Assembly (NCBI GenBank): GCA_903832325.1
Contig: CAILBC010000028.1
Coordinates: 1-64,000, forward strand
Reading direction: 5' to 3'
DNA from: an uncultured Sphingomonadales bacterium
GTDB lineage: Bacteria > Pseudomonadota > Alphaproteobacteria > Sphingomonadales > Sphingomonadaceae
DNA: 64,000 nucleotides
Every line of letters starts with the position of its first letter. Within the stretch, counting starts at the first letter, position 1. This document shows, piece after piece, positions 45,578-55,387 of this stretch. The position numbers were made by a program, and so were the translations under genes. The notes under the pieces were generated by a model that saw only the letters and a list, made by a program, of their open reading frames with translations, searched no databases and had not been told where the DNA came from.

Positions 45578-46269
45578 CCACCCCTGAACACGCTGAAACG
45601 CCAGGAAAGCCGCGCGCCCATGGCGCATCGTGGATCAATCTGCTGGTCGATTATGGCCCGCTGCTGGTGTTTTTCCTGGCCTATCGCCATTTCACCCCGC
45701 GCGGCGGCGATCCCGCGATGGCGGCCGGGGTGGGCGCGGTGGTGGCCGTGACCAAAAGCACGATTGTCTTCATGATCGCGACCGTTGCGGCGCTGATCGT
45801 ATCAAAATGGCGGCTCGGGCGAATTTCGCCGATGCTGTGGCTGTCATCCACGCTGATCATCGGATTTGGCACGCTGACCGTGTTTTTCGGCGATCCGACG
45901 TGGATTCAGATCAAGCCCACGGTGATCTATGTGCTGTTTGCCGCGATCCTGTTTGGCGGCTTGCGCTTTCGCCGGCCGATGCTGCGTGATCTGCTGCAAT
46001 CGGCGTTTGACGGGCTGGACGAAGATGGCTGGCTGAAACTGTCGCGCAACTGGGCATGGTTCTTCGTGTTTCTGGCGGTGCTGAACGAAGTGCTGCGCCA
46101 CTGGTACAACAAGGACAACGGCGGGTTTGAAACCTGGCTGACGATCAAGGTGTGGGGCGTGACCGCGTTGTCATTTGCGTTCACTTTTGCCCAGGTGCCG
46201 ATGCTGATCCGCCATGGCCTGGGTGAAACCGCCGAGATCGAGGCGGAAACCACCATCCCGGGCGACTGA
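45574..46269 (+). CDS. ispZ: Septation protein A (YciB/IspZ family)
   Basis: This 231-residue inner-membrane protein of the intracellular septation protein A family has about five hydrophobic segments and the conserved end of helix blocks (FGTLTVFFGDPTWIQIKPTVIY; WAWFFVFLAVLNEVLRH). It is linked to envelope and cell-division maintenance. It ends the dapF-ftsY unit; its stop codon abuts a double-hairpin repeat and an intrinsic terminator follows. Confidence 0.93.
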   Translation: MTTPEHAETPGKPRAHGASWINLLVDYGPLLVFFLAYRHFTPRGGDPAMAAGVGAVVAVTKSTIVFMIATVAALIVSKWRLGRISPMLWLSSTLIIGFGTLTVFFGDPTWIQIKPTVIYVLFAAILFGGLRFRRPMLRDLLQSAFDGLDEDGWLKLSRNWAWFFVFLAVLNEVLRHWYNKDNGGFETWLTIKVWGVTALSFAFTFAQVPMLIRHGLGETAEIEAETTIPGD

Positions 46270-46271
46270 TG

Positions 46272-46366
46272 GCATTGTGCAGTGAGCTCAACTCACTGCA
46301 CATTGCTATCAGCCCGCGCGGCGCTTGAGCATCACGATGTGCGATGAGTTCCACTCATCGCACATC
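46272..46366 (+). repeat. Double-hairpin element, copy 2
   Basis: Hairpin A (46272-46286 with 46292-46306, one mismatch, 5-nt loop) begins 2 nt after the ispZ stop. The linker GCGCGGCGCTTGAGC follows, then hairpin B (TGTGCGATGAG and its complement, about 46338-46363). Orientation relative to the upstream gene's stop codon is the same as in copy 1. Confidence 0.85.
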
Positions 46367-46383
46367 CGTATGAAACGCGACCG

Positions 46384-46408
46384 GGTGCCCTTGTCGGGCG
46401 CCTTTTTT
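46384..46408 (+). terminator. Intrinsic terminator after ispZ
   Basis: GGTGCCC (46384-46390) pairs with GGGCGCC (46396-46402, one G-U) over a 5-nt loop and is followed by six T. It ends the dapF-mtaB-ftsY-ispZ transcript. Confidence 0.85.
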
Positions 46409-46480
46409 CCGCACGCGCTAAACTGCCCTTTACCACCTTGCGGTAATCTTGCGCGTGTCTGGAGCGCGAGGGGGCGTGCG

Positions 46481-47125
46481 ATGAACTATGCGATTGGGGC
46501 GGTTTTCGTGGTGGCGGCGGGCGCCGGTGTGTTCTTTATGGCGCGGCCGCATCCGGCCGACGAATATCCGCTGAGCGTGGCCGATACCTATCAGCGGCTG
46601 TCGCACGCGAACTTGACACCTGGCGGTGGTGAAGGGCCGTTTGGCCGGCTGACCGCGTCCGTGACGGGCAATGGCGAGAACACGGTGGAATGGACCGCGC
46701 ACGGATCGATGGCGGGCTTTTCCTGCGCGCTGCATCTGAACCCGATTGCCGCGACCAGCACCAAAGTCGCAGTGTCGTGCGACGGCGGCGGCGCCGGATC
46801 GGGCGCGGCAACGGGCATGTTGAACACCATGATCCGCGATGCGGTGATCGAAATGGTCGACGCGACGCTCAACGGCCGCGCCTATGACGCGGAAAAGGCC
46901 AAAGGCGCGACCGCCTATCGCTGGCCCGAAGATGTCGTGCACCATGCCGGCATGCGGGAAGCCGTGGGCGACGCGGTGAAAATGCAGGCCGACCTGGCCG
47001 ACGAACAGGCCAAAATGGAACAGGAGCGCAAGGCCGACGATGTCGCGCGCGAAGCCGCCACAAACGGCCAGCCGACCATCGATACCGCCCCGGCCAACCC
47101 GCAACCCGACGGCAATACCCCCTGA
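46481..47125 (+). CDS. Membrane-anchored protein of unknown function
   Basis: This 214-residue protein has one N-terminal membrane segment (about 3-22), a periplasmic-looking domain (about 30-165) and a charged, Gln/Asn/Pro-rich tail. I recognise no family. ATG 46481 follows the terminator and the Gly-rich GAGGGGG site; the open frame extends to 46325 but would run through the hairpin element and terminator. It converges on the sorbosone-dehydrogenase-like gene. Confidence 0.65.
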   Translation: MNYAIGAVFVVAAGAGVFFMARPHPADEYPLSVADTYQRLSHANLTPGGGEGPFGRLTASVTGNGENTVEWTAHGSMAGFSCALHLNPIAATSTKVAVSCDGGGAGSGAATGMLNTMIRDAVIEMVDATLNGRAYDAEKAKGATAYRWPEDVVHHAGMREAVGDAVKMQADLADEQAKMEQERKADDVAREAATNGQPTIDTAPANPQPDGNTP

Positions 47126-47171
47126 CCAGGCCCATACTCCCTGATCAGGGAGCGCCCGCGCGGCCTGGTCA
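47123..47171. terminator. Cruciform between convergent genes
   Basis: TGACCAGGCC (47123-47132) pairs with GGCCTGGTCA (47162-47171); inside lies the perfect 16-bp palindrome CTCCCTGATCAGGGAG (47137-47152). The first TGA is the stop codon of the upstream gene. It may end transcription from both sides, though no T-run is present. Confidence 0.6.
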
Positions 47172-47207
47172 GACAGCCGGGGGCAAAAACGCCCGCCGGC
47201 CCGCCGA

Positions 47208-48986
47208 TCACCCCGCGTGGTGGCCCAGAGTCCAGACATAGGCCGCAACCGCCCTGATGTCGCCCGCATCAAGCGGCGCACCGCCGCGGGCGGGCATGCC
47301 GCCGCCGCCTTTTTTGGGATGGGCGACACCTGCGGCAATCGTCGCGGCAAGGCCTGCGGGCGACCCGTCGCTCCACAGATATCCCGGCCCGACCAGCGAG
47401 GCGCCGGCGCTGCTGCCGCGCCCGTCCGATCCGTGGCAGCCGGTGCACGTGCCGCCCTTGGCTTCGCCGAAATAGATCCGCTGGCCCAGCGCGACCTCTT
47501 CGGCGGTGAAACCCGGCGGCGGCACGGGCGGTGCGCCGCTGAACGCATCGCCCACGGTCAGCGCGCTTTTGATCGCGGCCTCGGGCGCCGGGGCCAGCGG
47601 GGTTTCGGCCGGGCCGCGATAGGTTACGCGCCAGATCGTGCCACGCACATCATCGGCGATATACAGCGCGCCATCCGGCCCCACCGCCAGCCCGGCGGGG
47701 CGATGCGCGGCGCGGCCCGGTTCGCGATAGGCACCGGCAAACCCATCGGCAAAGCGGATCCACGCACCCGCCGGTTTGCCATCCTTCAGCGGCTGGAACA
47801 CCACCTGGTATCCGCCCTGTGGCGCGGGCGCGCGGTTCCACGATCCGTGAAAGGCGATGAATGCGCCTTCGGCATAGGCCGCCGGAAAGGCGCGCGCGGT
47901 ATAGATCGCCACGTCATTGGGCGCCCAGTGCCCTGGAAACGCCGCCACCGGCAGCGTCTTGCCGGCGCAGCGGCCCTGCGTGTGGCCGCCATCGCCGCCA
48001 TATTCGGGTGCGAGCACGTGGCGCCCCTGCGGTCCGTCGAAATAGCAGGTGGGCCAGCCGAAATCGGTGCCTTTGGTCGGCGAAAACAGGATTTCACTGG
48101 GCAATTCGATGCCCTGTTCGGCGGTGTAGTGCGCGGGCCAGTTCTGCGACAGCTGATCGCGGCCGTGCTGCGTGGCAAAAATCCGCCCGGCCGAATCGAA
48201 GGCCATGCCGCCGGTGTTGCGGATGCCCGTGGCCCAGCGTTCGGCAGGCGAAAACCGCTGCCCCAGTGCATCGGCGCGATAGGCCCAGATGCCGCCGCGG
48301 GTTTGCTGTTCAATGCACGGATCGGCGCCTTTGGCACCGGGCTGACGGTTCGGGCTTTCACAGGTATTGGTGGCCGATCCCGAATTGACCAGCAACGTGC
48401 CCGCGCCATCGATCACGAAAGGGTGCATCGGATGGTCACCACCCAGCACCAGCCCCGACAGCACGACCTGGGCCGGACCGGCCGGCGCCATCTGGCCCGG
48501 TTGCATGGCATAGCGCACGATCGTGTCGGATTCTTCGGCATAGAGCGCGCCGTGCCACAGCGCGATGCCGGTGCCGCCGTTGCCGCCGCGCGCCAGGCTG
48601 GGGCCAAACCGTTCGATCACATCGGCCACGCCATCGCCATCGCGATCTTTCAGCGCCACGATCAGCCCGCCGGCGGGGGTGGAGCCTTTGGGAAAATACT
48701 CTTCGCTGTGCCAGGTGTTGACATAGACCGTGCCATCCGCCGCCACCGAAAGATGGCGCGCATGCCCCAGATGATCGGCAAACACCGTGGCACAGAACCC
48801 GGGCGGCAGCGTGAGCCCGCCATTGTCCGGCGCGCAAGCCATCGGCGATGCGGCATCGGGCGCTGCAGTCAGCCGGGTGGTGGTGGCCAGCCCCGCCAGC
48901 CCGGCCCCGGCGATCGCCAGTGTGGCCAGGGCACCGGCGCGCGACAGGCGCGGGCGCGAAACGGGGGTGTGGGCAGATTTTGGCAT
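47208..48986 (-). CDS. Sorbosone dehydrogenase-like protein fused to cytochrome c
   Basis: The 592-residue exported protein has a signal/anchor (about 12-32), a PQQ-type glucose/sorbosone dehydrogenase beta-propeller (about 55-470; GIRNTGGMAFDSAGRIFATQHGR) and a C-terminal cytochrome c domain with CTGCH. It would oxidise a sugar-like or aldehyde substrate in the periplasm and pass electrons to the respiratory chain. ATG 48986 has GGAGAG upstream; ATG 49019 and 49037 are less likely. Haem attachment would use the Ccm system encoded just beyond kup. Confidence 0.86.
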   Translation of the reverse strand: MPKSAHTPVSRPRLSRAGALATLAIAGAGLAGLATTTRLTAAPDAASPMACAPDNGGLTLPPGFCATVFADHLGHARHLSVAADGTVYVNTWHSEEYFPKGSTPAGGLIVALKDRDGDGVADVIERFGPSLARGGNGGTGIALWHGALYAEESDTIVRYAMQPGQMAPAGPAQVVLSGLVLGGDHPMHPFVIDGAGTLLVNSGSATNTCESPNRQPGAKGADPCIEQQTRGGIWAYRADALGQRFSPAERWATGIRNTGGMAFDSAGRIFATQHGRDQLSQNWPAHYTAEQGIELPSEILFSPTKGTDFGWPTCYFDGPQGRHVLAPEYGGDGGHTQGRCAGKTLPVAAFPGHWAPNDVAIYTARAFPAAYAEGAFIAFHGSWNRAPAPQGGYQVVFQPLKDGKPAGAWIRFADGFAGAYREPGRAAHRPAGLAVGPDGALYIADDVRGTIWRVTYRGPAETPLAPAPEAAIKSALTVGDAFSGAPPVPPPGFTAEEVALGQRIYFGEAKGGTCTGCHGSDGRGSSAGASLVGPGYLWSDGSPAGLAATIAAGVAHPKKGGGGMPARGGAPLDAGDIRAVAAYVWTLGHHAG

Positions 48987-49061
48987 GGCGCTCTCCAACC
49001 GGGCTTTGCGCGCGGTCATAGACGTGCCCTGCCCCACGCGCCAAGCGCCAATTGGGGCTTA

Positions 49062-49122
49062 TACCAAGGTGCAGTGAGCGTGACTCGCTGCACCTTGGAA
49101 TAAGCCCGCGCGGCGCCTGAGC
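49062..49122 (+). repeat. Double-hairpin element, copy 3 (half unit)
   Basis: Hairpin A (49062-49078 with about 49084-49102) and the linker GCGCGGCGCCTGAGCG are present; hairpin B is absent. Compared with copy 1, a T-A pair is replaced by G-C on both arms (CCAATGTGCA to CCAAGGTGCA), a compensatory change. The linker runs into the kup stop codon. Orientation is opposite to kup. Confidence 0.8.
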
Positions 49123-49123
49123 G

Positions 49124-51046
49124 TCAGATTTTTATCTGGCTGCCCAATTCCACCACGCGGTTGGTCGGCAGGCGGAAGAATTCCATCGCGCTGGCCGAAT
49201 TGCGCATCATCCACGAAAACAGTTTTTCCCGCCACAGCGCCATGCCCGGCGTATCCGACGGCAGCAGCGTCTGGCGCGACAGGAAAAAGCTGGTGCGCAT
49301 CATGTCGAACGGATCGCCGCACAAAGTCAGGCCCTTCAGCGCGGCCGGCACATCGGTTTCTTCCAGAAAGCCGAAACGCAGTTTCAGCCGGTAGAACCCG
49401 TTGCCGAAATCGCGCACGACCGCGCGGCTGTCGGGATCGACAAACGGCGTATCCTCGATCTGCACGGTCATCAGCACGATGCGTTCGTGCAGCACTTTGT
49501 TGTGCTTCATGTTGTGCAGCAGCGCCGCAGGCACACCCGCCGCGGCCGAGGCCATGAACACCGCCGTGCCGGGCACGCGGATCGCGCTGGCGTGCGCCGA
49601 TTTGGTGAACACTTCCAGCGGAATGCCGCCGGCCGACATCGTCTGGCGCAGCAGCGAACGGCCGCGCGACCAGGTGGTCAGCAGCGTAAACACCACCAGC
49701 CCCATCAGCAGCGGCACCCAGCCGCCATCGGGCACTTTGGTCAGGTTTGCCGCGAGATACAGCGCATCGATGGCAAAGAACACCGCGATCAGCGCGCCCG
49801 CCAGCAGCGGCGGCCAATGCCACAGCCGCAGCAGCACCACCGCCAGCAGCACATTGTCGATCAGCATCGCGCCGGTCACCGCCACGCCATACGTCGCGGT
49901 AAGGTTGGTCGATTGCTTGAACACCAGCACCAGCACGATCACCGCGATCAGCAGCGCCTGGTTGATCGCCGGGATATAGACCTGGCCCAGCGCCTGGCTG
50001 GTGTGGCGGATCGTCATGCGCGGGATGAAGCCAAGCTGGATCGCCTGCTGGGTGACCGAAAACACGCCCGAAATCACCGCCTGCGACGCGATGATCGCAG
50101 CGAGGCTGGCCAAAATCAGCAACGGCCACTGGAACCAGTGCGGCGCCAGCAGGAAAAACGGGCTTTCCAGCGCATCGTGCTGGCGCAGCAGCAGCGCCGC
50201 CTGCCCCAGATAATTGAGCACCAGCGCCGGGAGCACCACCGCCAGCCACGACAGCCGGATCGGCAGCCGCCCGAAATAGCCCATGTCGGCATAAAGCGCC
50301 TCTGCGCCCGTTACCGCCAGCACCGCCGCGCCCATCGCCAGAAACCCGCGCCATGGATCGGCCGCAAACATCACCACGGCATAATGCGGCGACAGCGCGG
50401 CCAGCACTTGCGGATTGCCCGCCATGCTGATCAGCCCGAGCACCGCGATCGTGGTGAAATAGACCAGCATGACCGGGCCAAAGAACGCGGCGACTTGCGC
50501 CGTGCCGCGCGACTGGAACAGGAACAGCGCAATCAGGATCAGCACCACCAGCGGCACCACCGCAAAATGCAGTTCCGGGCGATAGACGGCCACACCCTCG
50601 ATCGCGCCCATCACCGACACCGCCGGCGTGATCATCGCATCGCCATAGAACAGCGCAGTGGCCAGCACGCCCAGCAGGACAATGCCCCGGCCCCAGCGTT
50701 TGTCGCTGCCTTCGCGGTTGATCAGCGCGAGCAGCGCCAGGCTGCCGCCTTCACCGCGATTGTCGGCGCGCATCATCACGATCACGTACTTCAGCGTGAC
50801 CATGATCAGCATTGACCAGAACATCAGGCTGACAATGCCATGGATGTGCAGCGAATCGAGCGGCAGGCGGTGGCGCCCGGCAAACGTATCGCGCAAGGCA
50901 TAGAGCGGGCTGGTGCCGATATCGCCAAACACCACGCCCATCGCGCCCACGGCCAGCCGCGCGATTCCGCCGCCTTTGTCAGGCGCCGGGCGGTTCACGG
51001 CAACCGCAGACGTTGTCGCTGCGGTTTCGCCCGATGGTGTCGTCAT
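49124..51046 (-). CDS. kup: Low-affinity potassium transporter Kup
   Basis: This 640-residue inner-membrane K+ uptake protein of the KUP family has twelve hydrophobic segments. It shows the family start [17 protein letters not shown], the block [12 protein letters not shown], and a hydrophilic C-terminal domain of about 160 residues. It mediates K+ uptake, probably with protons. It lies between ccmI and the sorbosone-dehydrogenase-like gene. Confidence 0.95.
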   Translation of the reverse strand: MTTPSGETAATTSAVAVNRPAPDKGGGIARLAVGAMGVVFGDIGTSPLYALRDTFAGRHRLPLDSLHIHGIVSLMFWSMLIMVTLKYVIVMMRADNRGEGGSLALLALINREGSDKRWGRGIVLLGVLATALFYGDAMITPAVSVMGAIEGVAVYRPELHFAVVPLVVLILIALFLFQSRGTAQVAAFFGPVMLVYFTTIAVLGLISMAGNPQVLAALSPHYAVVMFAADPWRGFLAMGAAVLAVTGAEALYADMGYFGRLPIRLSWLAVVLPALVLNYLGQAALLLRQHDALESPFFLLAPHWFQWPLLILASLAAIIASQAVISGVFSVTQQAIQLGFIPRMTIRHTSQALGQVYIPAINQALLIAVIVLVLVFKQSTNLTATYGVAVTGAMLIDNVLLAVVLLRLWHWPPLLAGALIAVFFAIDALYLAANLTKVPDGGWVPLLMGLVVFTLLTTWSRGRSLLRQTMSAGGIPLEVFTKSAHASAIRVPGTAVFMASAAAGVPAALLHNMKHNKVLHERIVLMTVQIEDTPFVDPDSRAVVRDFGNGFYRLKLRFGFLEETDVPAALKGLTLCGDPFDMMRTSFFLSRQTLLPSDTPGMALWREKLFSWMMRNSASAMEFFRLPTNRVVELGSQIKI

Positions 51047-51157
51047 GATGCGCTGGGCCCTGGCCTGTTCACGCCGGATACCGAAACCGGTCTCGGCCGC
51101 GCCGCGCCTCTAGCATTGCCCCGCCATCGCGGCAATGGCCCGCAAGGCGGGCGCCGA

Positions 51158-51865
51158 TCAGCGGCCGGTCGGTGCGGCGGCAGGGGCTTCCGGTGCGGAT
51201 GCTGCGGGCGGCATCGGTGCTGCGCCATTGGGCGCCTGCCCGCTGGACATCGCGATCAACTGGTCCAACCGGGCCAGCTTTTCGGCCAGATCGAGCCGAT
51301 AGGGGGCGTCTTTGGGCGATCGGGCAAGCAATCCGGCCCAGACTTCGCGCGCTTCGTTCAGGTGGCCCGATTGGGCCAGCGCCATGCCCATGAAAAACGG
51401 CGGCCCGGGATGATTGGGATCGATCGCGGCGGCGCGGCGAAAGGCGAATTCGGCCGCCGGGGTGATCGTGCCGTCGGTATGCCCGGTCAGCGCATTGCCC
51501 AGCGCCACCCACAGATCGGCATCGCCGGGATTGCGGCGCACCGCTTCGCCCAGAAAATCGGCAGCGGCGCGGAATTGCCCGGCGCGCGACAGCGCATCCG
51601 ACACCACCAGCCACGATTGCCCCTGGCCAAACTTTGCGCCCATCGCCTGGCGCTGGCGGAGCAATTCGGCATCGGCGGTGCGCTGGTCTTCCACCGGGGC
51701 CTTGGGCGCGCCGGGCGCGCCGGGGTGGCCCTGGATGGCATAGCCGGCCAGCCCGAACAGCAGCGCCGCGCCGGTCACTTCCCACCCGGCGCGCGGCATT
51801 TTCTGCACCGCGGCCATCACGCCGAACACCACCGCGGCCACGGCCAGAATCACCACCCAGGTCAT
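51158..51865 (-). CDS. ccmI: Cytochrome c biogenesis TPR protein CcmI
   Basis: This 235-residue protein has one or two N-terminal membrane segments and TPR motifs (about 85-190; AADFLGEAVRRNPGDADLW, FAFRRAAAIDPNHPGPPF), ending in an Ala/Pro tail. CcmI holds apocytochrome c for haem ligation. ATG 51865 overlaps the ccmH stop by 4 bp. Confidence 0.9.
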   Translation of the reverse strand: MTWVVILAVAAVVFGVMAAVQKMPRAGWEVTGAALLFGLAGYAIQGHPGAPGAPKAPVEDQRTADAELLRQRQAMGAKFGQGQSWLVVSDALSRAGQFRAAADFLGEAVRRNPGDADLWVALGNALTGHTDGTITPAAEFAFRRAAAIDPNHPGPPFFMGMALAQSGHLNEAREVWAGLLARSPKDAPYRLDLAEKLARLDQLIAMSSGQAPNGAAPMPPAASAPEAPAAAPTGR

Positions 51866-52299
51866 GCGCGATCTCCTTCGCCGGCCGGCGGCGTGCGCGC
51901 AAACCGCCCGCGCAGCAGCAGCGCGGCAAGCAGCAGGATCACCACCGGCGCAGCAAACAGCGGCCAGGTGATCGGCTTGACCTGCGGCGTGTAACTCACA
52001 AAATCGCCATAGCGCGCGATCAGCCACTGGCGGATATGTTCGGGATCTTCGCCCCGGGCGATGCGCTGGCGCACTTCGCTGCGCATGTCTCCGGCGATCG
52101 GCGCATCCGAATCGGCGATTGACTGGCTTTGGCACATGACACAGCGCAGCGTGATCATCAGCGCCTTGGCACGCGCCTCCTGCTCGGGATCGGCGAGCTG
52201 GCGATAGGCATAAGGCGCGGGCGCCACGCTTTCCTGCGCCAGCACGGGTGATACCAGCGCCAGCATGCCCAGCAGCGCGGCAGCAAGCAGGCGGATCAT
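51862..52299 (-). CDS. ccmH: Cytochrome c maturation protein CcmH
   Basis: This 145-residue protein has a signal peptide, the redox CxxC in LRCVMCQSQSIADS and a C-terminal membrane helix. It reduces the haem-binding cysteines of apocytochrome c in the periplasm. It overlaps ccmG by 4 bp and ccmI by 4 bp. Confidence 0.94.
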   Translation of the reverse strand: MIRLLAAALLGMLALVSPVLAQESVAPAPYAYRQLADPEQEARAKALMITLRCVMCQSQSIADSDAPIAGDMRSEVRQRIARGEDPEHIRQWLIARYGDFVSYTPQVKPITWPLFAAPVVILLLAALLLRGRFARTPPAGEGDRA

Positions 52300-52901
52300 G
52301 ATCCGCCCCCCGGCGTAGCGGCGGCGTTCAGCTTGTCGAGCAGCATCGGCACGTCGGAGGCGCGGATATCGCCGATATGCTGATACCGGATCACCCCGCG
52401 CCCATCGATCACATAGGTTTCGGGAACGCCCGACGATCCGATCGCCAATTGCACCACGCGCGCATCATCGCGCCCGATCGCGGCATAAGGATTGCCGTTG
52501 CTGGCCAGAAACCGCGTCAGATCCTCGCGCCGGTCATGGATCGCCACGCCGTCCACTTCCACCCCGGCCCGCGCCAGCGCGGCCAGTTGCGGCGCCTCTG
52601 CCGCGCAGGGCACGCACCAGCTGGCAAAGACATTCAACAGCTTTGGCCGGCCGGTGCGGAACGCGCCCGTAGCGAGGCCCGGCCGGTCGGCCGCGGCGGG
52701 CGGCAAATCGAACTGCGGCAGCGGATTTCCGACAAAGGCGCTGGCCACGGTGGTTTGCCCGGGGCGCATCAGGCCATGGACAAACAACCCGAACAGCCCC
52801 GCAAACAGGATCAGCGGCAGCCACAGACCCAGCCGGAACGGCGCCGGCGACTGGCTTGCGGGCGGGGGCGGGTTTGCAGCGGGGGGCATGGGTTCGCTCA
52901 T
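52296..52901 (-). CDS. ccmG: Thiol:disulfide interchange protein CcmG/DsbE
   Basis: This 201-residue membrane-anchored thioredoxin-like protein has a Pro-rich N-terminus, one helix (about 24-44) and the active site ASWCVPCAAE. It passes reductant toward CcmH and apocytochrome c. ATG 52901 overlaps the ccmF stop; the longer open frame upstream lies within ccmF and is rejected. Confidence 0.93.
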   Translation of the reverse strand: MSEPMPPAANPPPPASQSPAPFRLGLWLPLILFAGLFGLFVHGLMRPGQTTVASAFVGNPLPQFDLPPAAADRPGLATGAFRTGRPKLLNVFASWCVPCAAEAPQLAALARAGVEVDGVAIHDRREDLTRFLASNGNPYAAIGRDDARVVQLAIGSSGVPETYVIDGRGVIRYQHIGDIRASDVPMLLDKLNAAATPGGGS

Positions 52902-54862
52902 CGGCCCTGGTCCACCCGGCGCACGGCGATCTTTGCCTTGGCGATAAAACGCCGCAGATCGGCAAACACCCGGCCCGCCAGCGCGAGCAGGCCGCCCAGC
53001 GCGACCATCGCCCCGCCGATCCAGATCAGCGGTACGAACGGTTTCCACCAGAACCGCATCTGCCAGCGGCCATCGGCACCATGTTCGCCCAGCACGACAT
53101 ACAATTGCCCGTTCCACCGCGTCGACAGCGCCGATTCGGTACGCGTGCCGGGCGGGTTGGTAAAAGTTTCCGCCTTGGGATGGAGCATGATCGGCGCGGC
53201 CCCGGCATAGCTTGCTGCAGCGGTCGCCTCCAGCGCGGTCCAGTTCGGCCCGGCCACCGGCATGATGCCCTGCAGACGCACCGTCCACGGGCCGACATCG
53301 CGCGCCTCACCCACCGACAGCGCGGCGAGCCGTTCCACCGAAAAGGCGCTTTCGCTCGCCATGCCGAACAGCGATACGGCAATCCCGGCATGCGCCAGCA
53401 CCATGCCCCACACCGGCAGCGGAGTGCGGCGCAGATTGCGCCCGACCAGCGGCAGCAGGCTGGCCGGCAGCAGCGCGGCGGCAATCGCCAGCCCCAGCGC
53501 GGGCAGGATCGTGATATCGCGCGCGGCCAGTTCCACCCCGGCAAACACCGCCAGCCCGACCCCGGCGCAGACCAGCAGCGGCCAGGTGGTGCGCGCACTG
53601 CGTTCGCCGGTCAGGCGGTCCTTGCGCCAGCGCAGCAGCGGGCCAACCGTCATCACCGCAAACATCGGAAAGGCAAAGATCGCCGCCGCCGGATTGAAAT
53701 AGGGCGCCCCCACCGAAACCTTTACCCCATAGGCCTCGGTCACCAGCGGATAGAGCGTGCCGATCAGCACGATGCCCAGAATGCCGCAGAGCATGACATT
53801 GTTGAACACCAGCGCGGCTTCGCGGCTGATGAAGGCAAAACGCTTGCCCTCGGTCACCGTGCCCGCGCGCAACGTGAACAGCGCCAGCGCGCCGCCAATA
53901 TCGATCGCCAGCAGCGCCAGGATGAACGCGCCGCGCTGCGGATCGACCGCAAAGGCATGGACCGAAGTCAGAATGCCCGACCGCACCAGGAATGTGCCGA
54001 CCATCGACATCGAAAAGGCCAGCACGCCCAGCATCACCGTCCAGGTGCGCAGCGCATCGCGGCTTGACAGCACCGAGACCGAATGGAGCAGCGCCGTCGC
54101 CGCCAGCCACGGCATCAGCGAGGCGTTTTCGACCGGGTCCCAGAACCACCAGCCGCCCCAGCCCAGCGTGTAATAGGCCCAGTACGACCCGGCGGTGATC
54201 CCGACCGTGAGGAAAATCCACGCCCCCAGCACCCAGGGGCGCATCGCGCGGGCAAAGGCCGGCCCGACATTGCGCGTGACCAGCGCGCCGACCGCAAACG
54301 AAAACGCGATCGATAGACCGACATAGCCGATGTAAAGCGTAGGCGGATGGAACGCGAGGCCGACATCCTGCAACAGCGGATTGAGCCCCTGCCCTTCTTC
54401 GGGCACTTGCGCCAGCCGCGCAAAGGGGTTTGAGGCAAACAGCAGGAACGCATAAAAACCCAGGCTGATGAACGCCTGCCCGGCCAGCGTGGCAATCAGC
54501 GTCGCCTCATCCAGCCGCCGTTCGATCACCGCGACCACCGCGCCCGCCACGGCCATGATCGTCACCCACATCAGCATCGAGCCTTCGTGGTTGCCCCAGG
54601 TGCCGGCGATCTTGAATATGAGCGGTTTGGCCGAATGGCTGTTGTCCGCGACCAGCTTCACCGACAGATCGGTCGTAACAAACAGCGTGATCAGCGCGGC
54701 AAACGCGACCAGCACCAGCACGCCCTGCATCACCGCCACCGGACGCACCAGGCCGATCAGCGCGCGACCTTCGGGCCGCAGCGCCAGCGACCCGGCGATC
54801 AGTTGCAGCGCCGCCAGCGCCGCGGCCATCCACAGGATGGCCAGCCCCAGTTCCGCGATCAT
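52898..54862 (-). CDS. ccmF: Haem lyase subunit CcmF
   Basis: This 654-residue polytopic protein has the WWD signature (WGGWWFWDPVENASLMPW) and haem-ligand histidines. It ligates haem from CcmE to apocytochrome c with CcmH and CcmI. Length is typical. It lies between ccmE and ccmG. Confidence 0.95.
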   Translation of the reverse strand: MIAELGLAILWMAAALAALQLIAGSLALRPEGRALIGLVRPVAVMQGVLVLVAFAALITLFVTTDLSVKLVADNSHSAKPLIFKIAGTWGNHEGSMLMWVTIMAVAGAVVAVIERRLDEATLIATLAGQAFISLGFYAFLLFASNPFARLAQVPEEGQGLNPLLQDVGLAFHPPTLYIGYVGLSIAFSFAVGALVTRNVGPAFARAMRPWVLGAWIFLTVGITAGSYWAYYTLGWGGWWFWDPVENASLMPWLAATALLHSVSVLSSRDALRTWTVMLGVLAFSMSMVGTFLVRSGILTSVHAFAVDPQRGAFILALLAIDIGGALALFTLRAGTVTEGKRFAFISREAALVFNNVMLCGILGIVLIGTLYPLVTEAYGVKVSVGAPYFNPAAAIFAFPMFAVMTVGPLLRWRKDRLTGERSARTTWPLLVCAGVGLAVFAGVELAARDITILPALGLAIAAALLPASLLPLVGRNLRRTPLPVWGMVLAHAGIAVSLFGMASESAFSVERLAALSVGEARDVGPWTVRLQGIMPVAGPNWTALEATAAASYAGAAPIMLHPKAETFTNPPGTRTESALSTRWNGQLYVVLGEHGADGRWQMRFWWKPFVPLIWIGGAMVALGGLLALAGRVFADLRRFIAKAKIAVRRVDQGR

Positions 54863-54914
54863 CGGGCCCGGCCCCGCGCCATGGTGCGCCTGTCATGCAT
54901 TGTCCGGTTCGCCA

Positions 54915-55373
54915 TCACTTGGTTTGCGCCACCACCTGTTTGGCCTGTGCGGCGCTCATGTCCTTCATTTCGCGCGGCACGTATTTCTCATCGTGCTTGG
55001 CGAGAAGATTGTCGGCGACAAAGCTGCGACCGTCCATGCGCCCTTCGGCAACCACGCCCGACCCTTCGACAAACAGATCGGGGGTGATCCCGGAAAAGCG
55101 CACCGGCACTTCGGCTTTGCCGTCGGTAACGGTGAAATGGATGGTCACGCCATCGGGCATGGTTTTGAGCGAGCCCTTTTCGACCATGCCGCCCAGCCGG
55201 ACCGCGCGGCCCTGTTCGGGTGGACGCGCGACAAGATCGCTGGGAATGTAGAAATAGCTGGCCTGCCGGCTGAGCGCCCAGGCCGCCAGCAGGCCGGCCC
55301 CGATCAGCGCGGCCAGCGCCAGCAGGACCAGCACCAGTCGCTGGTGCTTCGGCTTGATCAGCGCGCGGGGCAT
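54915..55373 (-). CDS. ccmE: Periplasmic haem chaperone CcmE
   Basis: This 152-residue protein has an N-terminal membrane anchor (about 10-32), an OB-fold domain and the haem-binding H-x3-Y motif in AKHDEKYVP. It receives haem from CcmC and gives it to CcmF. ATG 55373 is chosen; it lies 14 bp after the ccmD stop. Confidence 0.94.
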   Translation of the reverse strand: MPRALIKPKHQRLVLVLLALAALIGAGLLAAWALSRQASYFYIPSDLVARPPEQGRAVRLGGMVEKGSLKTMPDGVTIHFTVTDGKAEVPVRFSGITPDLFVEGSGVVAEGRMDGRSFVADNLLAKHDEKYVPREMKDMSAAQAKQVVAQTK

Positions 55374-55387
55374 GGCATCGGCGCCGC

